Source of the DNA: Alteromonas sp. ASW11-130
Lineage (GTDB): Bacteria; Pseudomonadota; Gammaproteobacteria; Enterobacterales; Alteromonadaceae
DNA: 64,000 nucleotides
Direction of reading: 5' to 3'
NCBI RefSeq assembly: GCF_026183735.1
Contig: NZ_JAPFRE010000016.1
Coordinates: 1-64,000 of the forward strand
The position numbers and the translations under genes are program-made. The notes beneath the pieces were generated by a model. The model was not told the DNA's origin and made no database searches. It was given only the letters and a program-made list of their open reading frames with translations. Shown here piece by piece: positions 18,829 through 27,328 of the stretch (position 1 is the first letter of the stretch; the number at the start of each line of letters is the position of its first letter).

Positions 18829-20424
18829 TCAACCCGACCTGGTTGAATCAGACGCAACAGCATTGTAGGACTCAGGGTTAAATCTTGCATTTCGTTTACG
18901 GATGCCGTCTCGTTTCCAGAATTCAATAGCTGGAATTTGAAATTCCCATAATTCAGCGGCATTCCAAGTAAATTCATTGTTATATCGCGCATCCAGATAA
19001 TCTTTTTCGTAATGACTTTCTTCTCTGCTTACTTCGAAAAAGAAGTTGCTCTGTTTACTTATAATGAGTTCTTTTCGACTTAAAAACTGAATTTGTCGTC
19101 GCGTAATTTGCTTGCAAATGGGTTCATCGACGTGCTGAGGGTAAAGAGAGGAGACGATCGCCCGCTCAATTTCGCCCGAATCTTCTGAAACGAAATAGAT
19201 CCCAGCACCAAGGGGAAACCTCCCCACCATTTTTAGAAAACATTGCACATAGTCTGGGTCGTACGTTTTGCGATACATCCCTTCTTCTAATATGCCGTAT
19301 ACCCGGTAGATATCTCTATAGTCGTATTCTTTTTTGGTCGACAAAACGAAAGAGGCATACGTCATGGGTATGCGCAGTAAATCACCTAATTCACCATTGT
19401 TTTCTTTTAGCGATGTCAGCACATCTAACATAAAATTAAGCTGACTCTTTTCCTCTTTTTCAAATTTCTCTTTTTCTTCAGGGGATAAATAGCGAACGAT
19501 AGGGACCCCAATTCCAAGCTTAATATAATCTTTGGTTTTCTTATCGATAAGAGTCGTAAGCTGTTTTCGCTCCGTTTGCTCTAAAAGCCGATAGCTATCA
19601 TCTCCTAACAACGCTTTTGTCTGTGGGCTATGCATACCAATAGATTGTAACAAGGCGACTTTTGCTAACGGTTTAAGAATTTTTTCGCGGTACGCCAGTT
19701 TGGTTTCCGCTTCCATTGGTTTGCGGAATATATCTAAACTTACTTTTGTATCGCCCTTGCTTGCCATTAAACTCATTTTGCTTTGTGGCGGGAAAATGTG
19801 TTCTAACCTTTGTTTTAAAAACGTTGATTTAAACGATTTTTTAAATTTCACTTCATCAAACAAAGCGATAGCCAGAGCAGCTATATAAATGGGTTTATAT
19901 TTTTCATTCCGTATATAACGAACTTTATCTTCTGGTGAAGGAGTAGATAAAGCAATGGTGCCCAAAAACTGGCTAAATATTTGATGCCCGTCTAAAAGGT
20001 CTAAGATTTCATCGGTAAGGTGATCAAGACATTCATACCGATTATTTCTGGCACTATTGATTTTATTTTCTAACTCGCGACATTCATCTTCTAATTTGCT
20101 CTGCTTGGCAACTATTCTGGCAAGATAGCGCTGGGCTGAAGGTTGTCCCTTTATCGTAGGATATCGGCCAGTGTCTTTACGGTATTTATCAATACGATCT
20201 GTTTGGTCCTGAAGTTTTTTAATTCTATCCTTAAGGGCTGAAAGGGTTTGATATTCTTCCTGATATATTTCAAAAAAAGCCTGTGCATTTTCAACGAGTG
20301 CACGATACCTGCGCATGAAATCAGAAATTTTGCGGGAAATCTCACTTACCATTGTAGGAATATTTGATAAGCGTTCTTCAGCTACTGAAGTTGAGCTAGA
20401 GGTTGATTTGCTATCCAGAAGCAT
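18829..20424 (-). CDS. Large cytoplasmic protein, possible degenerate HD-GYP domain
   Basis: The 531-residue protein has no signal or membrane segment. Residues 40-130 are strongly charged and helical, probably a coiled coil. The middle and C-terminal part resembles an HD-GYP phosphodiesterase that has lost its metal ligands. VALLQSIGMHS (256-266) sits where such proteins have the LLHDIGK motif, so His-Asp is replaced by Gln260-Ser261. DPDYVQCFLKMVGRFPLG (389-406) matches the family ending FDPEVVEAF...IGIYPVG, followed by a strand-rich tail (EDSGEIERAIV) like the GEIGVV tail. No GYP motif is visible. If correct, it would be a non-catalytic c-di-GMP or partner-binding protein. The assignment is inference from motif order; otherwise it is a protein of unknown function. 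It is a single-gene unit. Confidence 0.6.
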   Translation of the reverse strand: MLLDSKSTSSSTSVAEERLSNIPTMVSEISRKISDFMRRYRALVENAQAFFEIYQEEYQTLSALKDRIKKLQDQTDRIDKYRKDTGRYPTIKGQPSAQRYLARIVAKQSKLEDECRELENKINSARNNRYECLDHLTDEILDLLDGHQIFSQFLGTIALSTPSPEDKVRYIRNEKYKPIYIAALAIALFDEVKFKKSFKSTFLKQRLEHIFPPQSKMSLMASKGDTKVSLDIFRKPMEAETKLAYREKILKPLAKVALLQSIGMHSPQTKALLGDDSYRLLEQTERKQLTTLIDKKTKDYIKLGIGVPIVRYLSPEEKEKFEKEEKSQLNFMLDVLTSLKENNGELGDLLRIPMTYASFVLSTKKEYDYRDIYRVYGILEEGMYRKTYDPDYVQCFLKMVGRFPLGAGIYFVSEDSGEIERAIVSSLYPQHVDEPICKQITRRQIQFLSRKELIISKQSNFFFEVSREESHYEKDYLDARYNNEFTWNAAELWEFQIPAIEFWKRDGIRKRNARFNPESYNAVASDSTRSG

Positions 20425-20855
20425 CGAACACCAGCATCCCTGTGAATTACAATTAAAAACGAAGAGTAGCTAAAATTAACATCGCGATCTTGCTTTTGCA
20501 ATAGTGCCGACAATAGTGGGTTGAATTACACTGGCCTCTTAAAGGGGTATATTGGGTCAACCCCCTTCATTGCATACGCGATATGCCAATTCTTAGTTTT
20601 TGTTCGCGACCGTTAACTGCCTTTCATGCCCAGAGGTGCTTCATAAGTGCTACACCTAATAAAACGCAGGGTAAATCTCACATCGGGTGGACTGAAATCT
20701 GTTGGCGGTTCGTATTTCGCATAGTGGGTTTGGTATTCTTTACTATCGACGTGTGAGGGGTGCATACTTGAGCACAGGCACCCACAATGTAGACACAAAG
20801 GTGCCTATGAATCATTGTCTAAAGAACAGATAGTTAAACTAAACAAGGTCATAAA
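20425..20855. other. Intergenic region, nothing convincing
   Basis: It lies between the HD-GYP-like gene (minus) and a small membrane-protein gene (plus). A 61-codon minus frame at 20613-20798 is not supported as a gene. The phrase ATTACACTGGCCTC near 20525 recurs near 31490, which hints at a dispersed short repeat. Confidence 0.35.
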
Positions 20856-21044
20856 ATGAATCGAGTAATTGGTATCGTATTGATAGTCGTTGGTGTGGCT
20901 TTGGCATGGTGGGGCTACGATATTTATGATTCGGCGAGTGCGCAGTTTAGGCGGGCGCTGGATGGAGAAACGCCCTGGGAAGCCTGGGCTGGTATGGTCG
21001 GTGGCGGCATCTGCTTTTTATTGGGTCTTTTTAAAGTCAAATAG
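20856..21044 (+). CDS. DUF3185-family small membrane protein
   Basis: The 62-residue protein has two hydrophobic helices (about 4-24 and 45-61) separated by a short polar loop (DSASAQFRRALDGETP). The pattern, with GYDIYDSASA and GGGICFLLGL, is that of the DUF3185 family of small inner-membrane proteins. Its function is not known. It is closely convergent with the ABC permease gene (18 bp gap). Confidence 0.85.
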   Translation: MNRVIGIVLIVVGVALAWWGYDIYDSASAQFRRALDGETPWEAWAGMVGGGICFLLGLFKVK

Positions 21045-21062
21045 TACAAGGGGGTAGCAGTC

Positions 21063-22301
21063 CTATCTCGCTGACAAGGTCGAATGTAGAGCGCTTTTAT
21101 AGGCATCGTAAGCAGGCAGCGCGGACGTGACAATCGATGCGATTACTATTACAACATAAACCTGTATAACCTCCACTTGCAAAAGGTTGGCAGATAAAAA
21201 CAAGCCAAACTGCGCTGCCAGCCAGTCGCTTAGCAAGCCAATAGTGACGCTGATCATGCCTGTAGCAGCGATAATCGCTAACACTACTAAAATCAAAGCT
21301 TCAATAAGAACTAACGAAAATATCACATGAGGCCCAGCCCCCAGCACGCGCAAGACTGCAATTTCATTTTGTCGTTGTTGCATAGAGGCTAGCAACATGG
21401 TTGATAAACCAAATAGCGACGATATCAAAATTAATATACTTATAATCCTTAATAAATTTTCAATGGTTCCCATCATCTGCCACAGTTCATTAAGTGCGAC
21501 CCCTGGCAAAATGGCCATAAGCTTATCGTTTTTATTGTTATTGACTTCACGTTGAAGTTTGAAAATCGCAAATTTTGATTTCAGACCAAGCATGATAGCT
21601 GTCACGCTATCGGGTATTAACTCTTCTTCAGCCAGGTGCTCCTTCACCTGTCCAGTAGGATGCAAGGGGTGAAGGTGAATGGCTTCAATTGCTTGTAAGC
21701 TAACGTGAACAGTTTTGTCTACGGGCGTACCGGTAGGATTCAGTACACCGCTTATCGTAAAGGGGGAATCGTCGTGGTGGGTAAAGCTGGTAGAGCCCGT
21801 ACCGTGCGCAATGACAACTTCATCACCTACCTTATAATTGAGTTGTTTGGCTACATCGGCCCCGATTACTGCCTCAAACACGCTTTGAAATGGCTCACCA
21901 TGTGAAAAGGTCAACGCTGTTTTGTTGCCATATTTAAAGTGGGTAAAGTATTGATCATTAGTTCCTAGTACCCGAAAGCCATGATGCGAGTCGCCCAGAG
22001 AAAGAGGAATTGCCCATTCCACGTGAGGGTTATTTTTAAGAACTTTATAACTTTCAAAGTTAATATTATTAGTGGGGCTGCCCATTCTGAAAACAGAATA
22101 AAGTAATAAATTTAACTGGCCACTGGGCGCGCCCACGATTAGGTCTACATCGGAAATTGTGCGGTTAAAGCTCTCTTTTGCCTGTAGGCGAATATGCTCA
22201 ACACTTAGCAGCACACTAATGCTGATGACGAGGGAAAGAAAAGTAAGGATAACTGACTTTTTTCTGCTTTTAAGGCTATTCCAGGCCAGCGACATTAGCA
22301 T
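21063..22301 (-). CDS. FtsX/MacB-type ABC transporter permease
   Basis: The 412-residue protein has one N-terminal membrane helix (about 17-37), a large periplasmic domain (about 40-275, MacB-core-like) and three C-terminal helices (about 285-310, 328-355, 374-398). This is the FtsX fold of mechanotransmission ABC systems. The gene overlaps the preceding ATPase gene by 7 bp, so the two form one transporter. Such systems move lipoproteins, peptides or other periplasmic substrates outward rather than importing nutrients. Upstream of the pair is a half-conserved Zur-like site, and a zinc receptor lies nearby, so a role in zinc limitation like the Vibrio zrg ABC pair is plausible but inferred. 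Confidence 0.88.
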   Translation of the reverse strand: MLMSLAWNSLKSRKKSVILTFLSLVISISVLLSVEHIRLQAKESFNRTISDVDLIVGAPSGQLNLLLYSVFRMGSPTNNINFESYKVLKNNPHVEWAIPLSLGDSHHGFRVLGTNDQYFTHFKYGNKTALTFSHGEPFQSVFEAVIGADVAKQLNYKVGDEVVIAHGTGSTSFTHHDDSPFTISGVLNPTGTPVDKTVHVSLQAIEAIHLHPLHPTGQVKEHLAEEELIPDSVTAIMLGLKSKFAIFKLQREVNNNKNDKLMAILPGVALNELWQMMGTIENLLRIISILILISSLFGLSTMLLASMQQRQNEIAVLRVLGAGPHVIFSLVLIEALILVVLAIIAATGMISVTIGLLSDWLAAQFGLFLSANLLQVEVIQVYVVIVIASIVTSALPAYDAYKSALHSTLSAR

Positions 22302-23008
22302 AGCTGATTCTCCTTGGTTGAGACCAGCTCAGTTATTTCCACACTGGTTGGGAAAAACTGTTTCAAATGCATATCGTGGCTCACGAAGACTAACGTTGTT
22401 CCTGCTTCCTGACAGATTTCCGTCAAGATAGCCATGAATGCATCTTTGGCGGCCACGTCAAGGGCTGAGGTGGGTTCATCTACCAATAAAAGTTCGGGTT
22501 GATTGATTAATGCTCTGGCTATGGCCACCCGTTGTTGTTGCCCGATACTGATTGCGTTTGCAGGTTGAAAAAGGATATTCGGGGGAAGGTTTAGTTTTTG
22601 AAGGTAATCCGTCGCCAGGTCTTCAACATTGTTAAGATGCGTGGAAGAAAAATGATTCGCCAGTTGGATATTTTTCAGCACGCTAAGGTAGGGAATTAAA
22701 TTAAATTGCTGAAAAACGACACCGATATGATCCGCTCTGAATTTATCCCGGGTGTGAGCTTTTAACGTTGAGAATGGCTTCCCCAATATTTGTATTTCGC
22801 CTTTATCTGGAGTCAATACGCCTGCAAGCAAGTTAAGCAATGTGGTTTTACCAGAGCCAGACTCACCGTGTAGAAAGATCTGTTGGCCACGGTCTACACG
22901 CCATTCAGCTATAAACATACCGTTGTCGTCACCGTTACGGTATTGATGAAGCACGTTTTCAACGTGAATTGCCGTTTTTTCTACTATGCGTGTCGTGTCA
23001 GAATTCAT
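22295..23008 (-). CDS. ABC transporter ATPase partnering the FtsX-type permease
   Basis: The 237-residue ATPase has Walker A GESGSGKTT (about 48-56), a Q-loop in VVFQQFNLIPYLSV, a variant signature ISIGQQQR instead of LSGGQ, Walker B LLLVDEPTS, and the H-loop in VFVSHD. Size and sequence type match the LolD/MacB-like group that works with FtsX permeases. It begins the two-gene unit and overlaps the permease start by 7 bp. The signature change may alter ATP turnover but occurs in this class. A possible Zur site lies at 23060-23074. Confidence 0.9.
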   Translation of the reverse strand: MNSDTTRIVEKTAIHVENVLHQYRNGDDNGMFIAEWRVDRGQQIFLHGESGSGKTTLLNLLAGVLTPDKGEIQILGKPFSTLKAHTRDKFRADHIGVVFQQFNLIPYLSVLKNIQLANHFSSTHLNNVEDLATDYLQKLNLPPNILFQPANAISIGQQQRVAIARALINQPELLLVDEPTSALDVAAKDAFMAILTEICQEAGTTLVFVSHDMHLKQFFPTSVEITELVSTKENQLC

Positions 23009-23059
23009 CTAAAAAGGGCCACTACGTAATTACTATCCAAAAATAATTCGCTTGCGAAA

Positions 23060-23074
23060 TGTTATAGCATGTCG
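23060..23074. promoter_or_regulatory. Possible Zur half-site upstream of the ABC pair
   Basis: TGTTATAGCATGTCG keeps the left half of the Zur consensus (TGTTATA-N-YATAACA) exactly and about half of the right arm. It lies 52-66 bp before the ATPase start. This is a weak match by itself, listed because two better Zur-like sites occur 4 kb away. Confidence 0.4.
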
Positions 23075-23145
23075 GGTCGGGAGTGTTAACAGAAAATAGA
23101 TCGTCGCCCGTTATCCCCTTTAAATAGCTAAAAATACGGGTTTTC

Positions 23146-24192
23146 TCAGTTTTTCGCGAACATAACCAAATGTGCTAAATCTAATTTGATTCCAAATGAT
23201 TCGCCCACGGCATGATCGTTATGACTGGGAGCTAGACACAAAATAGTCTGCTTCGAGCCGGGCACCGCTAATTCGTACATGATGTGTGCCCCTCTGAACG
23301 AACGTCGCACCACTGTCGCAATGGTATCGCTGGATTCATCGTATTCTATATCGTCAGGACGGATCAGTAATTCAATTTCCTGTCCCACTTTGAAGCCGTT
23401 CAAGCGGGCAGGGTCGACATTAACTTTTCCTAAACAGCAATGGATATTGCCATCATCATTGATCATGCTTTTTAAAAAAACGCCACTGCCCACAAAGTCA
23501 GCTACAAATCGCGAAACAGGCTTATGATAAAGTGCATAGGCGTCGTCCCATTGATGCAACTGGCCTTCACTGAGTACGCCAATAATATCTGCTATGGCAA
23601 ACGCTTCGTATTGATCGTGGGTGACTACCAATGCACTGGTATTTTCGCGTTTTAGTATTGTACGAATATCTTTTGCTAACTCCTCACGAAGTTCAGCATC
23701 AAGGCTTGAAAAAGGCTCGTCCATTAGCAGTAAATCAGGCTTTGGGGCTAACGCGCGCGCTAGCGCGACTCGTTGCTGTTGACCGCCTGATAACTCATGT
23801 GGGAAACGCGTCGCTGTATGCGATAGCCCCACCAAATTCAGTACTTCGCTAATTCTTTTTTCGCGGTCCGCTTTTTTCCACTTGTGCAGCGCAAAGGCAA
23901 TATTTTCGGTGACCGACAAGTGGGGGAAGAGGGCGAAATCCTGAAAGACTACCGATATATGTCTCTTTTCTGGCGCGACCAAATGGTTTGGCCTACTGAC
24001 TATTTCATTACGTAACTTAATTTGCCCTTTACTGATTGACTCAAAACCCGCTATCGCTCTTAATATTGATGTCTTACCACAGCCAGAAGGCCCTAATAAA
24101 CATCCAATTTCGCCATTGTTCAGCGTAATATTAACCCCGTCTACTGCTAGGAAGTTTCCGTATCGGATATCAATGTTATGCAAGTTCAGCAT
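23146..24192 (-). CDS. fbpC: Ferric iron ABC transporter ATPase
   Basis: The 348-residue ATPase has Walker A GPSGCGKTS (34-42), signature LSGGQQQRV, Walker B LLLMDEPFSSLD and switch VTHDQYEAF. A C-terminal regulatory/TOBE segment (about 240-348) contains LLIRPDDIEYD. This is the FbpC/AfuC type of the iron-uptake family. It starts 3 bp after the permease gene and is third in the fbpA-fbpB-fbpC operon. It powers import of Fe3+ from the periplasm. Expression is probably repressed by Fur from the box at 26993-27007. Confidence 0.92.
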   Translation of the reverse strand: MLNLHNIDIRYGNFLAVDGVNITLNNGEIGCLLGPSGCGKTSILRAIAGFESISKGQIKLRNEIVSRPNHLVAPEKRHISVVFQDFALFPHLSVTENIAFALHKWKKADREKRISEVLNLVGLSHTATRFPHELSGGQQQRVALARALAPKPDLLLMDEPFSSLDAELREELAKDIRTILKRENTSALVVTHDQYEAFAIADIIGVLSEGQLHQWDDAYALYHKPVSRFVADFVGSGVFLKSMINDDGNIHCCLGKVNVDPARLNGFKVGQEIELLIRPDDIEYDESSDTIATVVRRSFRGAHIMYELAVPGSKQTILCLAPSHNDHAVGESFGIKLDLAHLVMFAKN

Positions 24193-24195
24193 TTA

Positions 24196-25869
24196 TCAGG
24201 ACTTTCCTTTGATTGTTTTATCAATAGCATGAGTGATGAGTATAACTGGCAGCAATCCTACTAGAACAATAGCTAAAGCGGGTGTCGCCGCATCGACTAA
24301 TCTTTCATCAGAAGCTAATTCGAAACTTCTTACTGCAAGCGTATTAAAGTTGAAGGGGCGCAAAATTAATGTGGCGGGTAATTCCTTCAATACATCGACG
24401 AATACCAGCAAAGCCGCACTTAACACACTGGTTTTTAAAAGGGGGATATGAATTTGTTGCAATACGCGAGCAGGCGATGCGCCTAGCGAGCGCGCGGCGT
24501 TGTCCATGTTCGGGGTAATTCGGCTAAGTCCAGCCTCTATGTTATGTAATGCGACAGAAAGGAAACGAATACTGTATGCCAATAGAAGCGCAAATAGCGT
24601 ACCAGAAAAAATAAGGCCAACGCTGCTGTCAAACCACCGTTCCGAAAAGTGGTTAGCTATTTTATCTGCCCAGCTTAACGGAACTAATACACCCACTGCG
24701 ATAACGGTACCTGGGATCGCATAGCCTAATGACACAGTTTGTCCAAGCGAGTTTATCATTTTACTGTTTTTTATACGCCGGGAATAAGCGAACAGAAGGG
24801 CTAACACCACGACAATAACAGCCGCAGTTAATGCTAAGCTGAATGAGTTGACGATCAGTAAAATAAACTGCGAATCAAAATTTTGTTGTAAGGTTAATAA
24901 CGTCCAATAAACCAATTGAATAATTGGGACGATAAAACCAAATAAAGGGGGGAGTAGGCATAGGATAAAGACCAAGACAGCGCTGGCCCCCTTTAATTGT
25001 TTGCGTTTTTGTACCTTATGGTTTTGTCCTTGATGATAGTATTTTATATGTCTGCGAGACCATTTTTCGAACAATAGAACAACCAAAACGAACGTGCACA
25101 GCAGTGAACTAAGTTGCGCTGCAGCGATGCCGTTTCCCAGACCAAACCAGGTTCTGAAAATGCCGGTGGTAAACGTGGAAACGCCAAAGTACTGCACCGT
25201 TCCGTAGTCTGCGAGTGCTTCCATCATTGCCAAGGCAGTACCCGTGAACAAGGCGGGACGAGCAAGGGGTAGAGATACCCGAGTTAAAAACCCGACTTTA
25301 CTGATCCCCATTATCTGACTGGCTTCAACCAAGCTTGCAGGCTGTTCGCTAAATGCCGTTCGCGCTAACATATAGACATAAGGGTAAAGCACCAGAGACA
25401 TTACGATTATAGCGCCCCATAATGAGCGAATGTCGGGGAAATAGTAATCGCCATAACCCCAGTCGAAAGTATCACGTAGAATAGTCTGAACTGGCCCGCT
25501 GAAATCAAGAATTCCCGTGTAGGTATAGGCAATAATGTAAGCAGGCATGGCTAGGGGTAACAAGGCTAACCAGCGAAAAAGCTTTCGTCCGGTAAAGTCA
25601 TATCGACTGATCAGGTAAGCGATAGTCGTGCCTATCAATAAACTGCCTATACCCACGCCGCAAGCAAGTAGCAATGAATTAGTTACATAGTCTTGTAACA
25701 CCGTATCAATTAAGTGCTGCCAAAGTGCGAATTGCGGCGCAATCCAGCTCGCAAATATAACTACTACGGGCAGACTGAGTACGCCACCTAAGAATAACAG
25801 CGCGCCCTGCCAGGGATCCAGCAGGGCGCGTATTGATGATTTTATAGTGAGACTAAACGACTGACTCAA
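24196..25869 (-). CDS. fbpB: Ferric iron ABC transporter permease (two fused permease units)
   Basis: The 557-residue protein has about twelve membrane helices in two homologous halves. Each half carries an ATPase-contact loop (SQIMGISKVGFLTRVSLPLARPAL and ARSLGASPARVLQQIHIPLL). This fused arrangement is typical of FbpB/SfuB. The protein forms the inner-membrane channel for Fe3+ handed over by FbpA. It is second in the operon, 42 bp after fbpA and 3 bp before fbpC. Confidence 0.92.
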   Translation of the reverse strand: MSQSFSLTIKSSIRALLDPWQGALLFLGGVLSLPVVVIFASWIAPQFALWQHLIDTVLQDYVTNSLLLACGVGIGSLLIGTTIAYLISRYDFTGRKLFRWLALLPLAMPAYIIAYTYTGILDFSGPVQTILRDTFDWGYGDYYFPDIRSLWGAIIVMSLVLYPYVYMLARTAFSEQPASLVEASQIMGISKVGFLTRVSLPLARPALFTGTALAMMEALADYGTVQYFGVSTFTTGIFRTWFGLGNGIAAAQLSSLLCTFVLVVLLFEKWSRRHIKYYHQGQNHKVQKRKQLKGASAVLVFILCLLPPLFGFIVPIIQLVYWTLLTLQQNFDSQFILLIVNSFSLALTAAVIVVVLALLFAYSRRIKNSKMINSLGQTVSLGYAIPGTVIAVGVLVPLSWADKIANHFSERWFDSSVGLIFSGTLFALLLAYSIRFLSVALHNIEAGLSRITPNMDNAARSLGASPARVLQQIHIPLLKTSVLSAALLVFVDVLKELPATLILRPFNFNTLAVRSFELASDERLVDAATPALAIVLVGLLPVILITHAIDKTIKGKS

Positions 25870-25911
25870 TTTACTAAAAGTTTCCTGTTAACGGTAGGAA
25901 AGACGCAAAGG

Positions 25912-26943
25912 TTATTTCCAGCCCGCTTTATCCATTACTTTAACAGCATCAGCATTAAGCTCACCAACGCGATGCAGTGTAATGTCTTCAGCTGTAAATG
26001 TACCAAATTGCTTTAATGTGTCGCTCCATTCTACCCCATCCCGTACAGGATATTCATGATTTGTTTCTGCGTACCAAGCTTGCGCGTCTTCTCGCACCAT
26101 GTACTCAAGTAGTTTTACGGCATTGTTACTATTAGGGGCGTGTTTTGCCACAGCTGCACCTGAGACATTAATATGTGCGCCTCGACCATTTTGATTTGGC
26201 CAGAAAACCTTAACTTGCGACGCAATTTTTTTCTGAGTAACATCAGCACTGTTAAGCATACCTGCCAAATAATAGGTGTTCGCGATGGCGATATCGCACT
26301 GTCCTGAAACCACAGCCTTTATCTGGTCACGATCGCCACCTTTCGGTGGACGAGCAAAGTTCTTCACCAATCCTTCAGCCCAGCTCAACGTGTCAGCCTC
26401 ACCTTTTTGCTGAATCATAGACGCGATCATCGACTGGTTGTAAATGTTCGAAGAAGAGCGAATACAAATGCGTCCTTTCCACTCTGGTTGAGTTAACGCT
26501 TCCATAGTAGATAGCTTATCTGCGTCAACACGTTCAGGAGAATACATAATAGGGCGCGCTCGCATAGTTAATGAAAACCAATGCTTATCTTTATCGCGAA
26601 GCTGGGCGGGAATAGCGTGTGAAAGCACACTTGAATCCACAGCCTGAGTTAAACCTTGCTGTTTTGCTCTCACTAAACGGCCAACATCTGTAGTGATCAA
26701 CACATCAGCCGGACTATATTTACCTTCATTGCTCATACGGCTAATTAGTGCATCGGCACCACCGGTTACCAAATTCACTTCGATGCCTGTTTCAGTTGTG
26801 AACTTGTCTAACAAAGGCTTGATTAGTGCTTCTTTTCGTGCGGAGTAAACATTGACTTCGTCAGCACTAACTGGGATAGCAAAAGTGAGAGTAGTCGCTA
26901 AGGCGACTGTTATTGAAATTAGACGTTTCTTAAGTGAGAGCAT
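25912..26943 (-). CDS. fbpA: Periplasmic ferric iron-binding protein
   Basis: The 343-residue protein has a signal peptide (1-27, VSA-DE) and the FbpA/FutA layout: VNVYSARKEALIKPLL at the mature N-terminus, ITTDVGRL, and the adjacent iron-ligand tyrosines Tyr224-Tyr225 in IANTYYLAG. It binds ferric iron in the periplasm and delivers it to FbpBC. It is first in the operon. A good Fur box lies about 50 bp before its start. Confidence 0.93.
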   Translation of the reverse strand: MLSLKKRLISITVALATTLTFAIPVSADEVNVYSARKEALIKPLLDKFTTETGIEVNLVTGGADALISRMSNEGKYSPADVLITTDVGRLVRAKQQGLTQAVDSSVLSHAIPAQLRDKDKHWFSLTMRARPIMYSPERVDADKLSTMEALTQPEWKGRICIRSSSNIYNQSMIASMIQQKGEADTLSWAEGLVKNFARPPKGGDRDQIKAVVSGQCDIAIANTYYLAGMLNSADVTQKKIASQVKVFWPNQNGRGAHINVSGAAVAKHAPNSNNAVKLLEYMVREDAQAWYAETNHEYPVRDGVEWSDTLKQFGTFTAEDITLHRVGELNADAVKVMDKAGWK

Positions 26944-26992
26944 ACCCGAATAAAATCCTTCATCTGTAGAGTGAAGCTAAGTGTATTCTTAT

Positions 26993-27007
26993 TGATAACT
27001 ATTCTCA
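26993..27007. promoter_or_regulatory. Fur box for fbpABC
   Basis: On the minus strand the 15-mer TGAGAATAGTTATCA matches the Fur 7-1-7 consensus TGATAATnATTATCA at 12 of 14 defined positions. It lies 50-64 bp before the fbpA start, where a repressor would cover the promoter. Confidence 0.8.
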
Positions 27008-27271
27008 ATAGCAGTATCACAGGTAATGTCAATATGGGACGTTCATAGCGCGTTTTGAATTGCCCGGATTTTGCTCAATCTGACGTTCCCGCACCTTTCT
27101 CCCCTTGGTGCGTGGAAAGCGAAGAAGCGGCGCCGTTAAGTACACTCATATTATTGCAAAAGAATAAAAGTAATTTGCGTGGTACTGATATTGAGGTGAA
27201 TGCTCTGGGGTGAACTGAGGAAGGGGGGGAGTAATAAGAACTTTGTCTATTTTACCTGTTGAATCCGAACT

Positions 27272-27286
27272 TGTTACATTATAACA
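27272..27286. promoter_or_regulatory. Zur-like box 1 upstream of the zinc receptor
   Basis: TGTTACATTATAACA matches the Zur consensus TGTTATAWTATAACA with one mismatch and is itself a near palindrome. It is 43-57 bp before the receptor start. Confidence 0.78.
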
Positions 27287-27297
27287 TCTTGCGGTAA

Positions 27298-27312
27298 TGA
27301 TATGGTATAACA
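27298..27312. promoter_or_regulatory. Zur-like box 2 upstream of the zinc receptor
   Basis: TGATATGGTATAACA matches the Zur consensus at 12 of 15 positions. Its centre is 26 bp from that of box 1. The surrounding ATAACAT...TTGCGGTA is directly repeated after each box, suggesting a duplicated operator. Confidence 0.6.
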
Positions 27313-27328
27313 TTGCGGTAGTGAGAAA

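Noticed and set aside
20613-20798. A 61-codon minus-strand frame upstream of the DUF3185 gene
   Set aside because: Cysteine-rich start looks like noncoding sequence; no family or ribosome site recognised.
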